Of a stretch of 64,000 nt of DNA, positions 34,216 through 46,226 are shown piece after piece. The stretch comes from Carallia brachiata (lineage: Eukaryota; Streptophyta; Magnoliopsida; Malpighiales; Rhizophoraceae), in assembly GCA_021464245.1 (NCBI GenBank), contig JADCRB010000036.1:186001-250000 (forward strand). The letters run 5' to 3'. The notes beneath the pieces were generated by a model that had not been told where the DNA came from, ran no database searches, and worked only from the letters and a program-made list of their open reading frames with translations. Within the stretch, counting starts at the first letter, position 1, and each line of letters opens with the position of its first letter. The translations under genes were made by a program, and so were the position numbers.

Positions 34216-35988
34216 ATGGTGGTTGTGACACTGTCAACTAGGCCGTCGCCGCCTCTCCTGACTTCACCGTTCCGGTGAAGCACCCGCCGACTCTACAAAA
34301 TACCCATAAAAAAAATGGCAAACTTTAATGGGTCATTCTTGGTTAGAGCTTTACATGGAGAACCAAAACTCCATCTCCAGTTTTGCCAACAAAGTCATTG
34401 GCTCAGTCCCCGTCATCGGCCTTGTGGCTAGAATCTCAGCGATGAAGGTGGCGTTGGTGGCGATATAATTGACTTTTCAGAGTTTAGGAGAAGGGTCGGC
34501 AAGAAGCGTACTACTACTGATTCTCGGGCTTTCTATGAATTTCAGGATAGGCGAGGCCGGGTAATTGAACTTCGAGTCTCATTCTTATTTAAGGTTTTTT
34601 TTTTTTTCGCAAAATAATATAATATTGTGCAAAAAATTCCATAAATTATGTAACAAGATAATATTTTTGAAATATATGGCAGGAATTTTTGTTTACGATT
34701 TTCTGGACAGTTTTTTTTTTGGGGACCGAGGGCGGATTTAGCGCAATGGTGGAGTCTCTCCCTATTGTGTCTGAGGTCGCGAGTTCGAATCAGGCTCCCT
34801 GCAAAAGCAGGGGGAAGGCTGTTTAGAAATTTCCTCCCCCAGAATCCTACAGTAGGTGGGAGTTTCGGCTCTGAGTAGGCTCTTTTTTTTTTTTTTTTTA
34901 CGTGATAAAGATTTTTTATAATTTTATTTTATTTTTTAAAATTAAATTTTAAGTAGATTTAGTGTCGTTTAAAATTAGGACCTTTTGTGACGTTTGTAAC
35001 GTTTATTTTTATTCTTTTGAAAGAATAGCATCCATTTGAATGCTTTGTTTTGGCAAAAATTACATGATGTCAAATGTTGTGCGGCTAGAAGTGACTACAA
35101 GAATCATCTTACGTGTTTTTGGAATTAAATTTGTTGAGGTTTTGGTTTCCGTGTAGGCTGGGGATCCATTGTATGTGCTGCTATGCTGTTGGTTAGCAGC
35201 TGTTGGCGCGGGTCTTCTCAAATCTGAGGAGATTTTGGAACGGGTAGCAAGGCTTCGGATATCGAATGACATGGAGTTTGAAGAAGAGAATTTCCTTGCA
35301 TTGATGAACGAGGCTAAAGAGGTTTGAGAATCTATTCTTATTCTATCTGCGTACTCTTGCATATGAAAATGGTAGCCTTCTCTTTAGAATTGAGAATTCA
35401 ATGAGAAAAACTGACCCTGCTATTGCAATTTGTATGGTAATAGTGTGGATCTCCGTCCATTTTGTGTGGATTTTTTTGTTCAGAATAAATATATGCATTG
35501 TTGCTCGAGAGTTTTCGGAACTAATCTTTGTTTTGCGGCTTCTTCATTCTTAAATCTCTGACTTTATTATTCTAATTGTCATCCTTAAGGCTTATTAAGC
35601 TGCATTTTAATGGCCTCTTACTAAGAGTATTATGCAAATTGTAGAAACGGGCAAAATTAAAAGCAGCGGCCCCTAATAGCCCCATGGAGATACGGGCTGA
35701 CAAGGCACTTGAGTCGATTTATGTATGCTGCTTTGGGCAGGATCCCATCGAAGAAGAAGACAAGAAACTGCTGCGTGTCATGCTGAATGCTGTTTTTCCC
35801 TTGATCGCAATGCCAGAAGTACAAAGAATTGTTGTGGCAGGGCAAGGAAAGTCGCTGAAGGCAGTGATGAGATAAAGGTTCCGCAGCCAAAGCCTCTGCC
35901 AAAAGAGGCCATACAGCTGCAAATGAAAGATCTCCAGTTCCAAATAGCTCTGACTCTCAGGCGAGGGCATAATTTAAAGTCCAGATAA
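34216..35988 (+). pseudogene. PSA3: PSA3 copy 2, disrupted
   Basis: Exons correspond to 34216-34560, 35157-35321 and from 35645. Codon 21 is TGA (34276-34278) where the other copies have CGA. Further lesions are an extra T before the ACATGGAG segment, a missing T in the AGAATTCTCAGC segment, a deletion in exon 3 near 35830-35845 that changes frame, and loss of the normal C-terminus. The last is a deletion that joins CTCCAGTTC to CAAATAGC, between two CCAGTT repeats present in copy 3. Exon 2 is still open. A tRNA-derived SINE lies in intron 1. The protein was the same chloroplast photosystem I assembly factor as copy 3. Confidence 0.88.
34721..34899 (+). mobile_element. tRNA-derived SINE in PSA3 copy 2 intron 1
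   Basis: A box TAGCGCAATGG (34739-34749) and B box AGTTCGAATC (34782-34791) are spaced as in a tRNA-type RNA polymerase III promoter. A non-tRNA body follows, ending in a run of T. The equivalent introns of copies 1 and 3 lack it. No complete tRNA fold is present, so it is a retroposon and not a tRNA gene. The target duplication is obscured by flanking T runs. Confidence 0.72.
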
Positions 35989-37408
35989 AGGTTACTAGAG
36001 TTTTGTCGCTTATGCTTCATGTACTGGACTAAAAAAAATGCCCTGCGGACTCCTTTTTTCGTGTTTGGGACACTGGAAGGAGATACATCTGGTTGACAAA
36101 GCTGTTGATATTTTCCTCTATCAGTCCTGTTTCAGCAGGCTATTAATGTAGACAATGAAATTTATGGAAATCCAATATATCTTCTATTCTTCCTTGACTT
36201 GTCCATGCGTCCTAGATGTTGAATCTCCGTGTTCTGAAAACATCAATGAATTCGGACATTCATAGTTGATTCCCAAGTTCTCTCCTGAACAAAGCACTAC
36301 ATGCACTAACAATGAACTTACAAACCAAGGTTCTTTTTTTCTGGCAGTAATGACTGACTATTTGATGTTCCTCCAAGGTACAATCAAACTTTCTTCTTCG
36401 TTTTTTTATTTTATTAATTAGCTATGACTGAGATTTAAACTCGAAAATTTCAATCCTGAAAATAATTTTAATACTAATTGAATTGTATCTCATTGATTAA
36501 CTTTCTTCTTTGAGACTACTAGAGATTTTAAATTAAAAAGAATACTCTTGGGACTAAACGTATAAACAGATGTCATCTAACAGATCAAAAAATTGGTATC
36601 TTCTTTCTGTTTAGAAATTGTAACCATGTTCTCAAGTTTAATACAAGTTCTCATTCCTCTAATCCACTAAAAAATACATATTATGTCAATTAAAGTTTGT
36701 TGTCTTACTTAACACTGTGGCTGGCTAACTTATATTACTTACTTTATATAGTTCTACAAAGGTAATAAGAAAATTGGAATCATTGAGATTTGAATCTCAG
36801 TTCCCCCTCACTTCTCTTTGCATGATAATTTAGTCATCTCTTTATAGATTAAAAAAAAAAAATTTATTAGGATTTAGACCCACTCAAGAGACTCTTGAAG
36901 ATTTTTTTTTTTTTAGGAACAACAAAGGGAAAAAAAAATAATAAAATCACCAAGTAAAGAATCCAGTTGAGGATTTACATTTTGTTGGTGGGAGATGAAT
37001 TAGAAGGTGCTTACCTAAATAAATTATTGCAGCTTGGTTCTTTCGCTTATAGATGGAACTAGAGTTGGATCATAATTATTCAAAGAAATTTGATACAGAG
37101 GACATTTTGTGGATAGACATTTCAGAAATGAAGACCTTCCGATTCGCCGCTAGACACTGCTATTTGGATTGTTGCAAACAACTCAAGGTAACAATGTCTA
37201 TAATTTGTCATTTGCGTAATTATGTCGGGAGATATGCCAAAAATGTAGCAAACCTATCAGCATATGATCAACTGGTTAACAAGAAACAGCATTGCTCCTA
37301 ACCCGAATAAAGCCTTGCAAGTTACATCCTTGTGACATATAAATACTACAAAGACTCTTTGTTGTCAATAGAATAGGTTCTTCAGCTTTTTAATATAAAA
37401 TAGATCAC
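35989..37408. other. Spacer between PSA3 and LRK10L in module 2
   Basis: AT-rich DNA colinear with modules 1 and 3. It holds the empty target sites of the module 1 solo LTR (about 36350-36365) and of the module 3 solo LTR (about 36425-36440). The right end is presumed LRK10L 3' untranslated region. Confidence 0.6.
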
Positions 37409-39639
37409 TTACTTAATATTAATAACTAAGCTCACAGATTCCGAACAGTCACTTAAACTCAGCTCTGTTGATGAGAAGTTTTGAATGTTGATATCTTCTT
37501 CTCGCGTATCCAGTGCCGAGAGAAGAGGCTTCGGGGGCATTTCCAGACACTCTACTTCTTCTTCAAGCATCTGAATTACCTTGTGCATCGAAGGACGATC
37601 AACAGGCCTCATTTGTATACACCACAAGGCCACTATAATCATCTTCTTTGTCATTCTCCTCTCCTCTTCCATGATATCAACATCTTCATAATCTATATCT
37701 TTTCCATTCTTCAACTGTTCATAAGCCCATGATGGAAAGTACGTTTCACTTGAACGACTTGCACGTAAATTTGAGTTCTTTCTTCGTCCTGCCATTTCCA
37801 TTAAAAGCATCCCAAAACTATAAACATCAGCTTTGTATGACACACTTCCAATGTTTTTGTAGAATAATTCCGGAGCCATATACCCTATGGTTCCTCTTGC
37901 AGCTGTGAGAGACACAACATTGTTGTTTGTTGGATATAGTTTTGCAATACCAAAATCTGAGACCTTTGGGACAAACTTTTCGTCAAGAAGAATATTGTGA
38001 GGCTTGATATCAAAATGCAAAATTTGCATATCACAACCTTGATGTAGGTATTCAATGCCACGAGCCACTCCGAGAGAAATCTCATACATTGTTTTAATGC
38101 TGATTGGGATATTAACTTCACCGGAAAATAGGTATTTATCAAGGGAACCATTAGGCATAAACTCATATATAAGAGCGTTCTTTGATCCCTCGACGCAGAA
38201 ACCAATGAGCCGCACCACATTGACATGATGAATTCTTCCAATGGTAGCAACTTCGTTGATGAATTCTTGACCATTAGCCTTTGACTTTCCTAAAACTTTT
38301 ACTGCTGCAAATTGGCCACTACGAAGCTTTGCTTTGTATACAGTTCCATACCCTCCTTCACCCAATCTGTCTTTAAACTTGTTAGTCATCTTTTTTATGT
38401 CCGAATAAGAATACCTGATTGGCATGAGATTGCCATGGATTTGCAAGAATTCTTCAATTGCACTGTACATAGATAAATGACGTCTTCGCCATATGCAAGT
38501 CAGCAAAATGACAAGGCATGGAACTCCACAGAAGAATAACACCGTATGCCATAGCACTGTAGAGAAAATTTACAACCTCAATCATCAGAGGAAACATTAA
38601 TAGAAAATGTTTCTTCTTTCTTAATTAACCTCGGTCCATAAAATTTAAACCAAAGAGACCATTATGGGAACTGCTCTTTTTGGTGATTCAAATTAGAAAC
38701 ACTTTAAGAGAATACTTACCAAAAAGAGCAGGTATATGCCTAACAAGAGAGAAAAAATAAGAGTACCAGTGAGCCCCTGAAATCATAGAATGAAAGGGTC
38801 AACCAGATGGGATTAAATGTTTAGCAGAACAAAACCTTGAATTTAGGCTAATGTACCCGCTGCCCCTGGATAGCTACCAAGAAGCAGTGGTTAGGTCCTA
38901 TATTACAGTGTGACTTTCTATGATATATAATTCCAAGTTAATTTATTGATTGGGTGAAATCTATTAGCAAGAACTTAAGAGTCAAGTTTCATACTAGCTG
39001 ATTATGTGGCGAGTGTCAAGTATGAATCACTGCTTACCTTGTGGGTCTATCCAGTCACCTGCATTCATAGACATTGTAACGTCAGTGCTCAGAGCTCACT
39101 TGGGCAATTTCTAGTAATTCGGTCAAGCACTATTCTTAATAATTCACAGTTTTTGATGATCTAAGATTCTAAGTTGGTGGATTAGCCCTTACCGAGAACA
39201 AGAGAAACTTTATCCCGAGAAACTGCAAGATAAATTGTAAAACATATAAAAATGGTGGCAGAGGTAAGTTGCATCGTTTCCATGCTTCATAAACCTACAG
39301 AACAGAGGATGAATTCTTACCCCCAAACAAAGAAAACAGACCTTCAAAGAAAATGTCCATACCATCAACAATTATGCTTAGAAAAGCGATATCGAAATAT
39401 GATTCTGTGAGGGAAACAAAGAAATACCAAAAGGTGAGATGCACACAGAGATAGATAAATGAAGCAACACAAGAATTGGAAAACAATTCTAGTTGTTTAA
39501 ATTACAGCACATTAGAAAAAATTAATCAATTCAGAGTGAGATTTTTTATATGCATCAGCACTACTTCCAACTCTGCAACCTTTTCAATGGACAAAGTTGT
39601 GCGTGAGAGTGACTATATATATATAGAGAGAGAGAGAGG

Positions 39640-39675
<36 letters not shown>

Positions 39676-40372
39676 TCAGACCCCTATACCACGAAACCTC
39701 AAACCCATATACCAGGCCATCATGAACATCCTTGAAGGAAATGTTGTTGGTGTCTTGTGGTAGCAAAGATGTCCTATGAATCAGATTTATATGGCACCCA
39801 CTCACAAATTCCGATGCATTAATCGGGACAACTGTCACATATGAATAATTTCTACTATTATATTCACCAATTGTGCAAGAAGAAGAAGAAGAAGTATCCA
39901 CGTAGAGAGGTGACTTCACTGGATCTGCACAACTGACGAAAGCTAAGCCTCTGTACAAGTCATCAAAAAAACCATATGTCCGTGCCAGATAACGAGAATA
40001 CGCCCTATAAGCACCCAAGTCATCAATAAAGACTGAATGGCGAGGGATGGAAGAGCAGTTATCCTTTTGGACATCAGCATCTGCCAGTCGGATTGTATAG
40101 TTGTCGTAGTTGATTGCTCGTACATAATATTTGACAGAAGCACGGGAGTACAATACCGTACGGTTGCTTTCACAAGCAAGTTCATAATCTTTGTCGCCGC
40201 AGTTTTCAGGGTCGGTTCTCAGTCGAAAAGGATAGCTAATTTTGTGGATGTCTCCGCAGGATGAGGTACAGGGGCTGTCACTTGTAGCAGCGTTGCAAGT
40301 CTGATGATATGCTATGGCGACTAGATAAAGGACAGCACATGCAGCAAAGGGGAACCCGGTTCCACCAATCAT
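37409..40372 (-). CDS. LRK10L-type receptor-like kinase, copy 2; ectodomain exon truncated
   Basis: Same six-exon plan as copy 3: ectodomain exon from ATG 40372, then 39321-39404, 39193-39222, 39038-39058, 38720-38776 and the kinase exon 37409-38556. The kinase exon is fully open with [23 protein letters not shown] (non-RD), SDFG and DRPSM. The ectodomain keeps the signal peptide and [17 protein letters not shown]. Its last roughly 80 bases, with the conserved CC...N..C segment and the GTATGT donor, are deleted. FEVSWYRG runs straight into the (GA)n repeat at 39673. Normal splicing to exon 2 is therefore unlikely. A GT at the break is in the wrong phase. Reading through would add a Ser-Leu repeat. 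It may be a pseudogene or make a shortened product. Confidence 0.75.
39613..39673. repeat. TA/GA microsatellite abutting LRK10L copy 2 exon 1
   Basis: The compound (TA)n(GA)n tract that is intronic in copies 1 and 3 directly touches coding sequence here because the exon end is deleted. Confidence 0.9.
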
Positions 40373-40375
40373 TTT

Positions 40376-40393
40376 GTGTGTGTGTGTGTGTGT

Positions 40394-40431
<38 letters not shown>
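40376..40431. repeat. GT/GA microsatellite in LRK10L copy 2 leader
   Basis: Same position as in copy 1, with a shorter GT part and a longer GA part. Confidence 0.9.
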
Positions 40432-40433
<2 letters not shown>

Positions 40434-42330
40434 TTTATAATTCTACAGAGCTTCCATGTTTGTTTATATAACAAAATTTGAAGCCGGTGTTGCCGCCGCG
40501 CCCGTGTGGTAACACTTTGAGAAGGAACTTGCCTTCAGATGTTCAAAGTCAAGGAACGTGCAAGAAGGGCTCCCTTTAAAGAAGTTGAAAGTGACCGGCT
40601 CACCTTGACTTTCCTTCAATCACGGAAATGAAAGTGGAAAAAAAAAAGTTCGTGGTATGAATTTTAGTTTGGGTGTTTAAAATAAAATTAAATTGATAAT
40701 TTTTATAATATAATCAATAATATTTATTATGAAAAAAAAATAATTTTAGATTTTTATTATAAAAATTTAATTTTATTACAAAAATTATTAATTTTATTAT
40801 ATTTAACACAATAATAAAATTTTAAAGTTTTACACCCGTCGCTATAAATTCTTAAAAAAGTTGGTAACTTTTGACCACCATTGTTTTTTTTTTTTCAAGT
40901 CAATTGGTCACCACATGACTCTTTTTTGGACAAGTCAAAGCTTGTAACTTTTCCACAACGTTATCCTGACTAGCTCTATGGCATTAGTTGTGTTTAAGTT
41001 AATCAATATTTTATCATTATTTTAAAACACTAGTGAGTAACAATCATTTTAAAGTTTAAATTATTTTAATGATAGTCATTTGTATAATTATGTTAAAGGT
41101 TAAAACTTTTGTCAACATGTATTTTCATTATGTATCGAAACCATTTCAATTTATTGTCCTATTGGATGTATCCAATATTTGCATCTTAATTGGGACTAGT
41201 AGGCTTAATCGACTCTTTCTCGGAGATATGGTAGAGCGACACTTTCTTAATAAGGTAAGATTAACAACATGAGAAGATCTAGTTTTGAGAATGTGTCTTC
41301 TATAAAAATTTTGGTTTGAAAATTCTGAAGCCAAGGCTCCTCCTTCATATATTCTTTCTCTAATGATGAACTATTTTTATTACAGACAAAGAAAAAAATT
41401 AACAACATGAGCTTGGATTCTCCAAGTATTAAGCTCGTATATCCTCTAGAGAGAGAGATTTGTCAATTTCAATTTCCTGCATATTTGACTGCCATAAGAG
41501 CGGAAAGGAAATGAATTATTCATTCCCAATAACCCATTGAATAAAGCATGATTGATGGCCTTACTTTTCTGAAAATTCGCGTTGCCGATCTGCGGCTCCC
41601 CCAATTTGAGTAAAGAAATTTGATGGACTCCCTGGAACAACCCATTTTGATCGCAGGTCACAGGGCCAAGATTGTGATGTTTGATCCTTGATTATGTGGG
41701 CTCCCTGGAATTCAATTGGGCTTAGTTTATTTGGTCGCGTTATTACATTCCCGAGCTACGAATTTGACGAAGTATACATACGTTATGTTAAAAAGCCCAC
41801 ACCTTGGCAGATCAAATTGAGTCAACGGGTCACAGTTTTTCAAAGCGCCAAAGCATGTTGAAAGAGTTTAGCTGGCTGGTTTTGCTCGATGCCTTGGCAT
41901 CTGTTCTGCTATCACGGAAGAACTTTCTGGGGTGTGTTCTGGGTTAAACTTAGCTTGGAAGCTTGGTTATCCATACCTGTGTTTGGAGGTGGATTAGCAG
42001 ACAGTTATGCATGCGAATGAAAACGGCGTACCTGATACTCACCCTCAAGTAAATCTGAAAAACAATTGCAATGAATTCTTGCATCGGAATTAGAAGATTC
42101 GTAAAAAAAATAAAAACAAAAATAAAGTTAAACACGCTGAACTCATTATATTACAAGAATAAAAAATGATAACATGGTCATAGATGCATAGATCATGATT
42201 ATGCTGTTTGACCCTCATGAGTTCACTTATAGCATTGTTATTTAACTTCTAATAGAAAACTGTAGATATATCCAAAGAAACATTATTTTGCAGAAGTTCC
42301 AAGACTCAGCCCAAAGTGAGTAGCGGAAAA
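40432..42330. other. Region between LRK10L and FDH in module 2
   Basis: LRK10L upstream segment (about 40440-40640), AT-rich DNA, then segments shared with modules 1 and 3 (41150-42290). There is a single LRK10L-promoter-like segment here, unlike module 1. No coding exon was recognised. Confidence 0.6.
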
Positions 42331-43901
42331 TCATTAGTACTGGCTTGCAAGTTTGTCCTCCTTGATAATGTAATTTTGAGCAGAAAATCTTCTCCCTTGA
42401 AATATCTATCAAGCATATCCTTAACCCTAACAGCATATCGTAACTGCATAGTTTTCATTTGTCTTATTAGTTACCAGCAAGTAATAGACCATGAAAAGTG
42501 AATGGATTTGATTTCGCATTTTCTTTTTTCTTCCCCATTTTTCCCAATTCACCCAAAAAAAACAAAAAAGAAAAAGGAAAAGGATTTGAAAGGAGAAAAG
42601 AAAAGCACAAGTCTTAAGAAATGAGATCACCTGTCCATCAATGGTTGTGCCAGAAATATGAGGGGTCATGGCGTGATTAAGCATGTAACGCCATGGGTGA
42701 TCACTTGATGCTGGTTGTGAATACCAAACATCTCCACTGTAACCTGCAAACGAAATTGGTTGAGAAAATTAGCTGCAAGGAGAAAAATTTAATGAAAGTT
42801 TGACATGCCACAATTTTCCTAGTCTGGAATCATCCGGTTATCTACAGCTGTCAAGATTATACTAGACAGTCATAGGCTCATTTGCACATCCATCAAAACT
42901 CTGAATGCCTTGGATGAAGGAAATCATGAAAGAGATGAGGTTAACAACATTGTTGACAAGCAACAATTAATTTTACTCCGCTACTTTGATAAAAATTACT
43001 AAACACCACTGTTGTCCTCTCCAACCATCGCTGAACTATAGAATAAACATATAACATTACAGTAAGCAAAAATACTCTGCAAACATTTCCACTTTACTAA
43101 GAGATGGAATTCAAACTTGGGTATTACTAGAAGATGTGTTGTAACAACCTAAAATCCTACCAGGCTAAAACCCCAAAAAATTGAAACGATGTCAGATGCT
43201 AAATTTCTGTTAAAAGTTCTGTTACCTCCAATCTGTCCACTGTTGCAGGCGTCAACAACTGCCTAAGTGTCCATTATTGCTCCTCCGGCACTGTTAACAA
43301 TAAGAACCCTTTTCTTCAACTTTGCGATTTTATCTTTGTCAAACAACCCCCTGAAAAACAACAACACCAGCAATCAACTCTAATTTATGTGAAGCATTAA
43401 GTTCAATAATACGAAAAGTGCAGGTGAAGCAAATAATATATACAAGTATGGCTAATATAATTACCCCTTGTTTTCTCCATGAGAGGCATATTGATGACAA
43501 TTACATCACATTTGGTAAGCATGGCATCAAGGTCCTCCTCAAACTTAGCACCTAGCTCCTTTTCTAATTCAGGATCAATCTTAACGAGATCATGATAAAG
43601 GAGATTACAATTGAAAGGTTTCAACGGTTGAAGCAAAAACTTGCCAATTCGTCCAGCACCAACAGTCCCCACCGTCTTTCCTTCAAGATCATAAGCCTTG
43701 TGAGCCAGACCAGCCACATTCCACTCCCCATTGATAATCTGACGGTAATCAGGCACGAAATTGCGGAGAAGAATAAGGATCCACATCAGTTCATCTTCGG
43801 CAACCGAGACAACATTGCTTCCAGTGACCTCGGCAACGGTTAGTCCAGCAGCAGCAGCAGCAGCAGCCTTCAAATCAATATGATCAGAGCCAACGGCCAC
43901 C
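42331..43901 (-). pseudogene. FDH: Formate dehydrogenase copy 2, 5'-truncated and broken
   Basis: Exons on the minus strand: 43465-43901 ([48 protein letters not shown]), 43226-43350, 42631-42743 ([24 protein letters not shown]) and 42331-42443 (DMLDRYFKGE). The exons encoding the mitochondrial presequence and the formate-side N-terminal half (GVFYKANEY part) are missing upstream. Exon 43226-43350 has TAG (43263-43265) after GAIMDT. The last exon lacks one base in the EEFPAQNY segment, so the tail is out of frame. The Ala run after DHIDLK is expanded. The gene cannot give a full enzyme. Confidence 0.87.
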
Positions 43902-44533
43902 CTGCACGGCTATGAGATGCAAAAGGCGGTATTTTCCCGAAGTTAAAGCCTCGACGAGGGTGAAGGGTGGGGTCAGCTAAGATAGGGGAGGGATACTGGA
44001 AAAGCACTAGTTTTCTTTTTCCGATTTTTGGTTTAATGGTTTCTCTAATTTTCTTTTTATTTTACAAAAATCATTTTTCTTTCTTTTATTAAAATCCCCA
44101 GGCCTCGGGCGGCCCTAGGTTCGATCTTGGGGTGCCACGTTAGCAAAGAAGCGGACCCCACATACAATTATCTCTTTTTTTGACATGAACAATTATCTCT
44201 TTGAACGAAGCAAAGAAGCTGGCCTAGGTTCGATCTGATTGCCACAAATTGTCCAAATTTTTTGAACGAAATTGTCCAAATCGCTGAATAAAACAAACAA
44301 AACAAAAATCTCAGACACTGCTTAGTTGTCCCATCAAATCAGGCCCGTTAAAGATTTTTGTACAAAGGAGAGACCCAATCCAGACCGTTGATCCATGTTT
44401 GTTCATTTTGAACTCCGATATACACACTGTTGGAACAGGTACCGGTAAAGGGCTCATGGACATGGCATCAACATGCAAGGGTAAAATTGAGCAAATTATA
44501 GTCAAAGTAAAACCAAGAAAGACTTGGGTTTGC
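43902..44533. other. Spacer between FDH copy 2 and the MRK1-like pseudogene
   Basis: Contains a short imperfect duplication around GCCTAGGTTCGATCT (about 44114 and 44220) and, to about 44394, DNA shared with 24590-24840. Open minus-strand frames near 44311-44640 have no recognised motif. Confidence 0.5.
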
Positions 44534-45469
44534 TTACATGGAGATCTCTTGTGATAGTTGAAGGGCCAAAACTTGCAGGCGATGAAGCAAAGCGCGAATT
44601 CCAGAGGTAACAGCACGTTTCTTGAACTGAATAGAAGAGATATAGTTGGAAAGGAAAGAGAGAAGAAAGGAGAAGAGGAAAAGTTGTTGGAGGGGGATCA
44701 TACCTCCACCCTTGGATGTGTCGATTGCCTCTAGCATGGATACAACCTCGTTCATCTCTGGCCGCTTGTCCGGGTTGGCATCCCAACACCGCTTCATTAC
44801 ATTTGCCAGAGAGCTCGGGCAACAACGAGGTATTTCTGGCCTCAGATTCTGTTTTTTATACACAATTGTGCTTAGTTTTTCAGCTCGCTACGAAGTGATT
44901 GTTCCATTGTTCTGTCAAAACTTTGGTCACCAGAAAGGGAGGAAGAAACAGAATGCCAATAATACTTCATCTACCTGTCGGACAACAGCCGATGCACTTC
45001 TGAGAAGGTAAGGTCAGGATATGGCATGTCACAGCAATATATCTCCCACAAGCAGATGCCAAAACTGTACACATCGCACTTTCTATCGTGTGGGTTGCCA
45101 TTGAGAACCTGTTCTGTCACAAATTTTATCATAGGCCACAGAAAACTGCTTTCAATCAAATGCACAAACAGATGTTTCAGAAGTTGTCAAAGCAGCAAAA
45201 TCAATCAACATACAAATTTAAGGCTGTAACTGGCAAAATGCGTAATGATAAAGCCACATGAAAGGATATTTATGAAACAAAAATTAACTGCCATCAAGTA
45301 GAACTCGCATCTGCACATTCTTTAATTTGGGATACTTGAATAAATTTTTTCGTTGGGGGGGAATATTGAATCTAATTAACTAAAACATATCAAGAGTATC
45401 ATTCAGACCAGAACTGCTAATGGCAATTGCACCTATCTGAACATGCTGGTATAATTATTACTTTAGCAT

Positions 45470-46015
45470 TATTGGCTGCAGACAGGAACAGGTGGGATTA
45501 ATTCTTGCTCTCGGCTGTCTCCAATTTTGTCCAAACAAGGTGGCTTGAATGCTCCGTAAGAGAAGTATGCCTTTATCTTAGAAAGCTCTTCTGTATGCCA
45601 TTATCTTGGAAAGCTCTTCTGCAGTTCTAATTCCTAAACCACCAAAAGAAGAAAAGGGAAAAATAAGGGAATCGAGAAAGATGCTGAGAAACTGAGAGAA
45701 CCATTTCTCCACATATCTAGTTACCTTTCTCACGGTACAAGATCTTCCCTGCTTTAGTGAAAATAATTTCCAGGAATACAGACACTCTTAGAGCAGAGAC
45801 CAAACTAGTCTCAACAACAGCATCAATTGCAACACACTGCATAACGATTTCAAAAAATAAAAATCCATAACAATGATCATTACCAAGGCAACGGAATGTT
45901 CAAGTAATTAACAGTTTAGGAAGCCTGCAGTTCCATATGATGTGCACGGCCCTCTCAATCTCATCACGAATTTTCTCATCCTCCTTTGGAGGGAGATTAA
46001 CAAGATTTTAAATCT
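45470..46015 (-). other. Unrecognised exon-like pieces inside the MRK1-like pseudogene
   Basis: Where the catalytic exons of the kinase should be, the minus strand shows other exon-like pieces. The clearest is about 45727-45842, bounded by CAG and GTAACT and open throughout (begins CVAIDAVVETSL, ends GKILYREKG). A second around 45900-45990 reads PPKEDEKIRDEIERAVHIIW. A third at about 45475-45640 contains YFSYGAFKPPCLDKIGDS and an internal short duplication. None matches a protein kinase, and I do not recognise the family. They may be debris of another gene. Confidence 0.45.
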
Positions 46016-46193
46016 TAAATTGCAGACACAATTATAAACACATAAATCCAGATGATGACTGAGGACACGATCACTGGTTTCTCGAATGAACTTTTAAACC
46101 TAAAATTTGGATTTCTTAAGCATCTCTACATGTCTTCAAAAATTGACAAATGAAAGTGGGATTTTAAAGCACTGGTCTCAGAAAAGTGGTCCA

Positions 46194-46194
46194 T

Positions 46195-46226
<32 letters not shown>
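46194..46226. repeat. (ATG)n trinucleotide microsatellite
   Basis: About eleven ATG/GAT units in an intron-like part of the MRK1-like pseudogene. Confidence 0.9.

Larger units (their letters stand above)
31925..44394. repeat. Tandem segmental duplication, module 2 (PSA3-LRK10L-FDH)
   Basis: Colinear with module 3 from about 31925 (matching about 49990) and with module 1 from about 34030 (matching 11034). It continues to the right into an MRK1-like kinase pseudogene that modules 1 and 3 do not show inside the window. The spacer in front of PSA3 (31.9-34.0 kb) is shared with module 3 but absent from module 1. Confidence 0.85.

Noticed and set aside
34739..34791. Possible tRNA gene
   Set aside because: A and B boxes are present but no acceptor stem or clover-leaf can be drawn and a T-run tail follows, so it is called a SINE.
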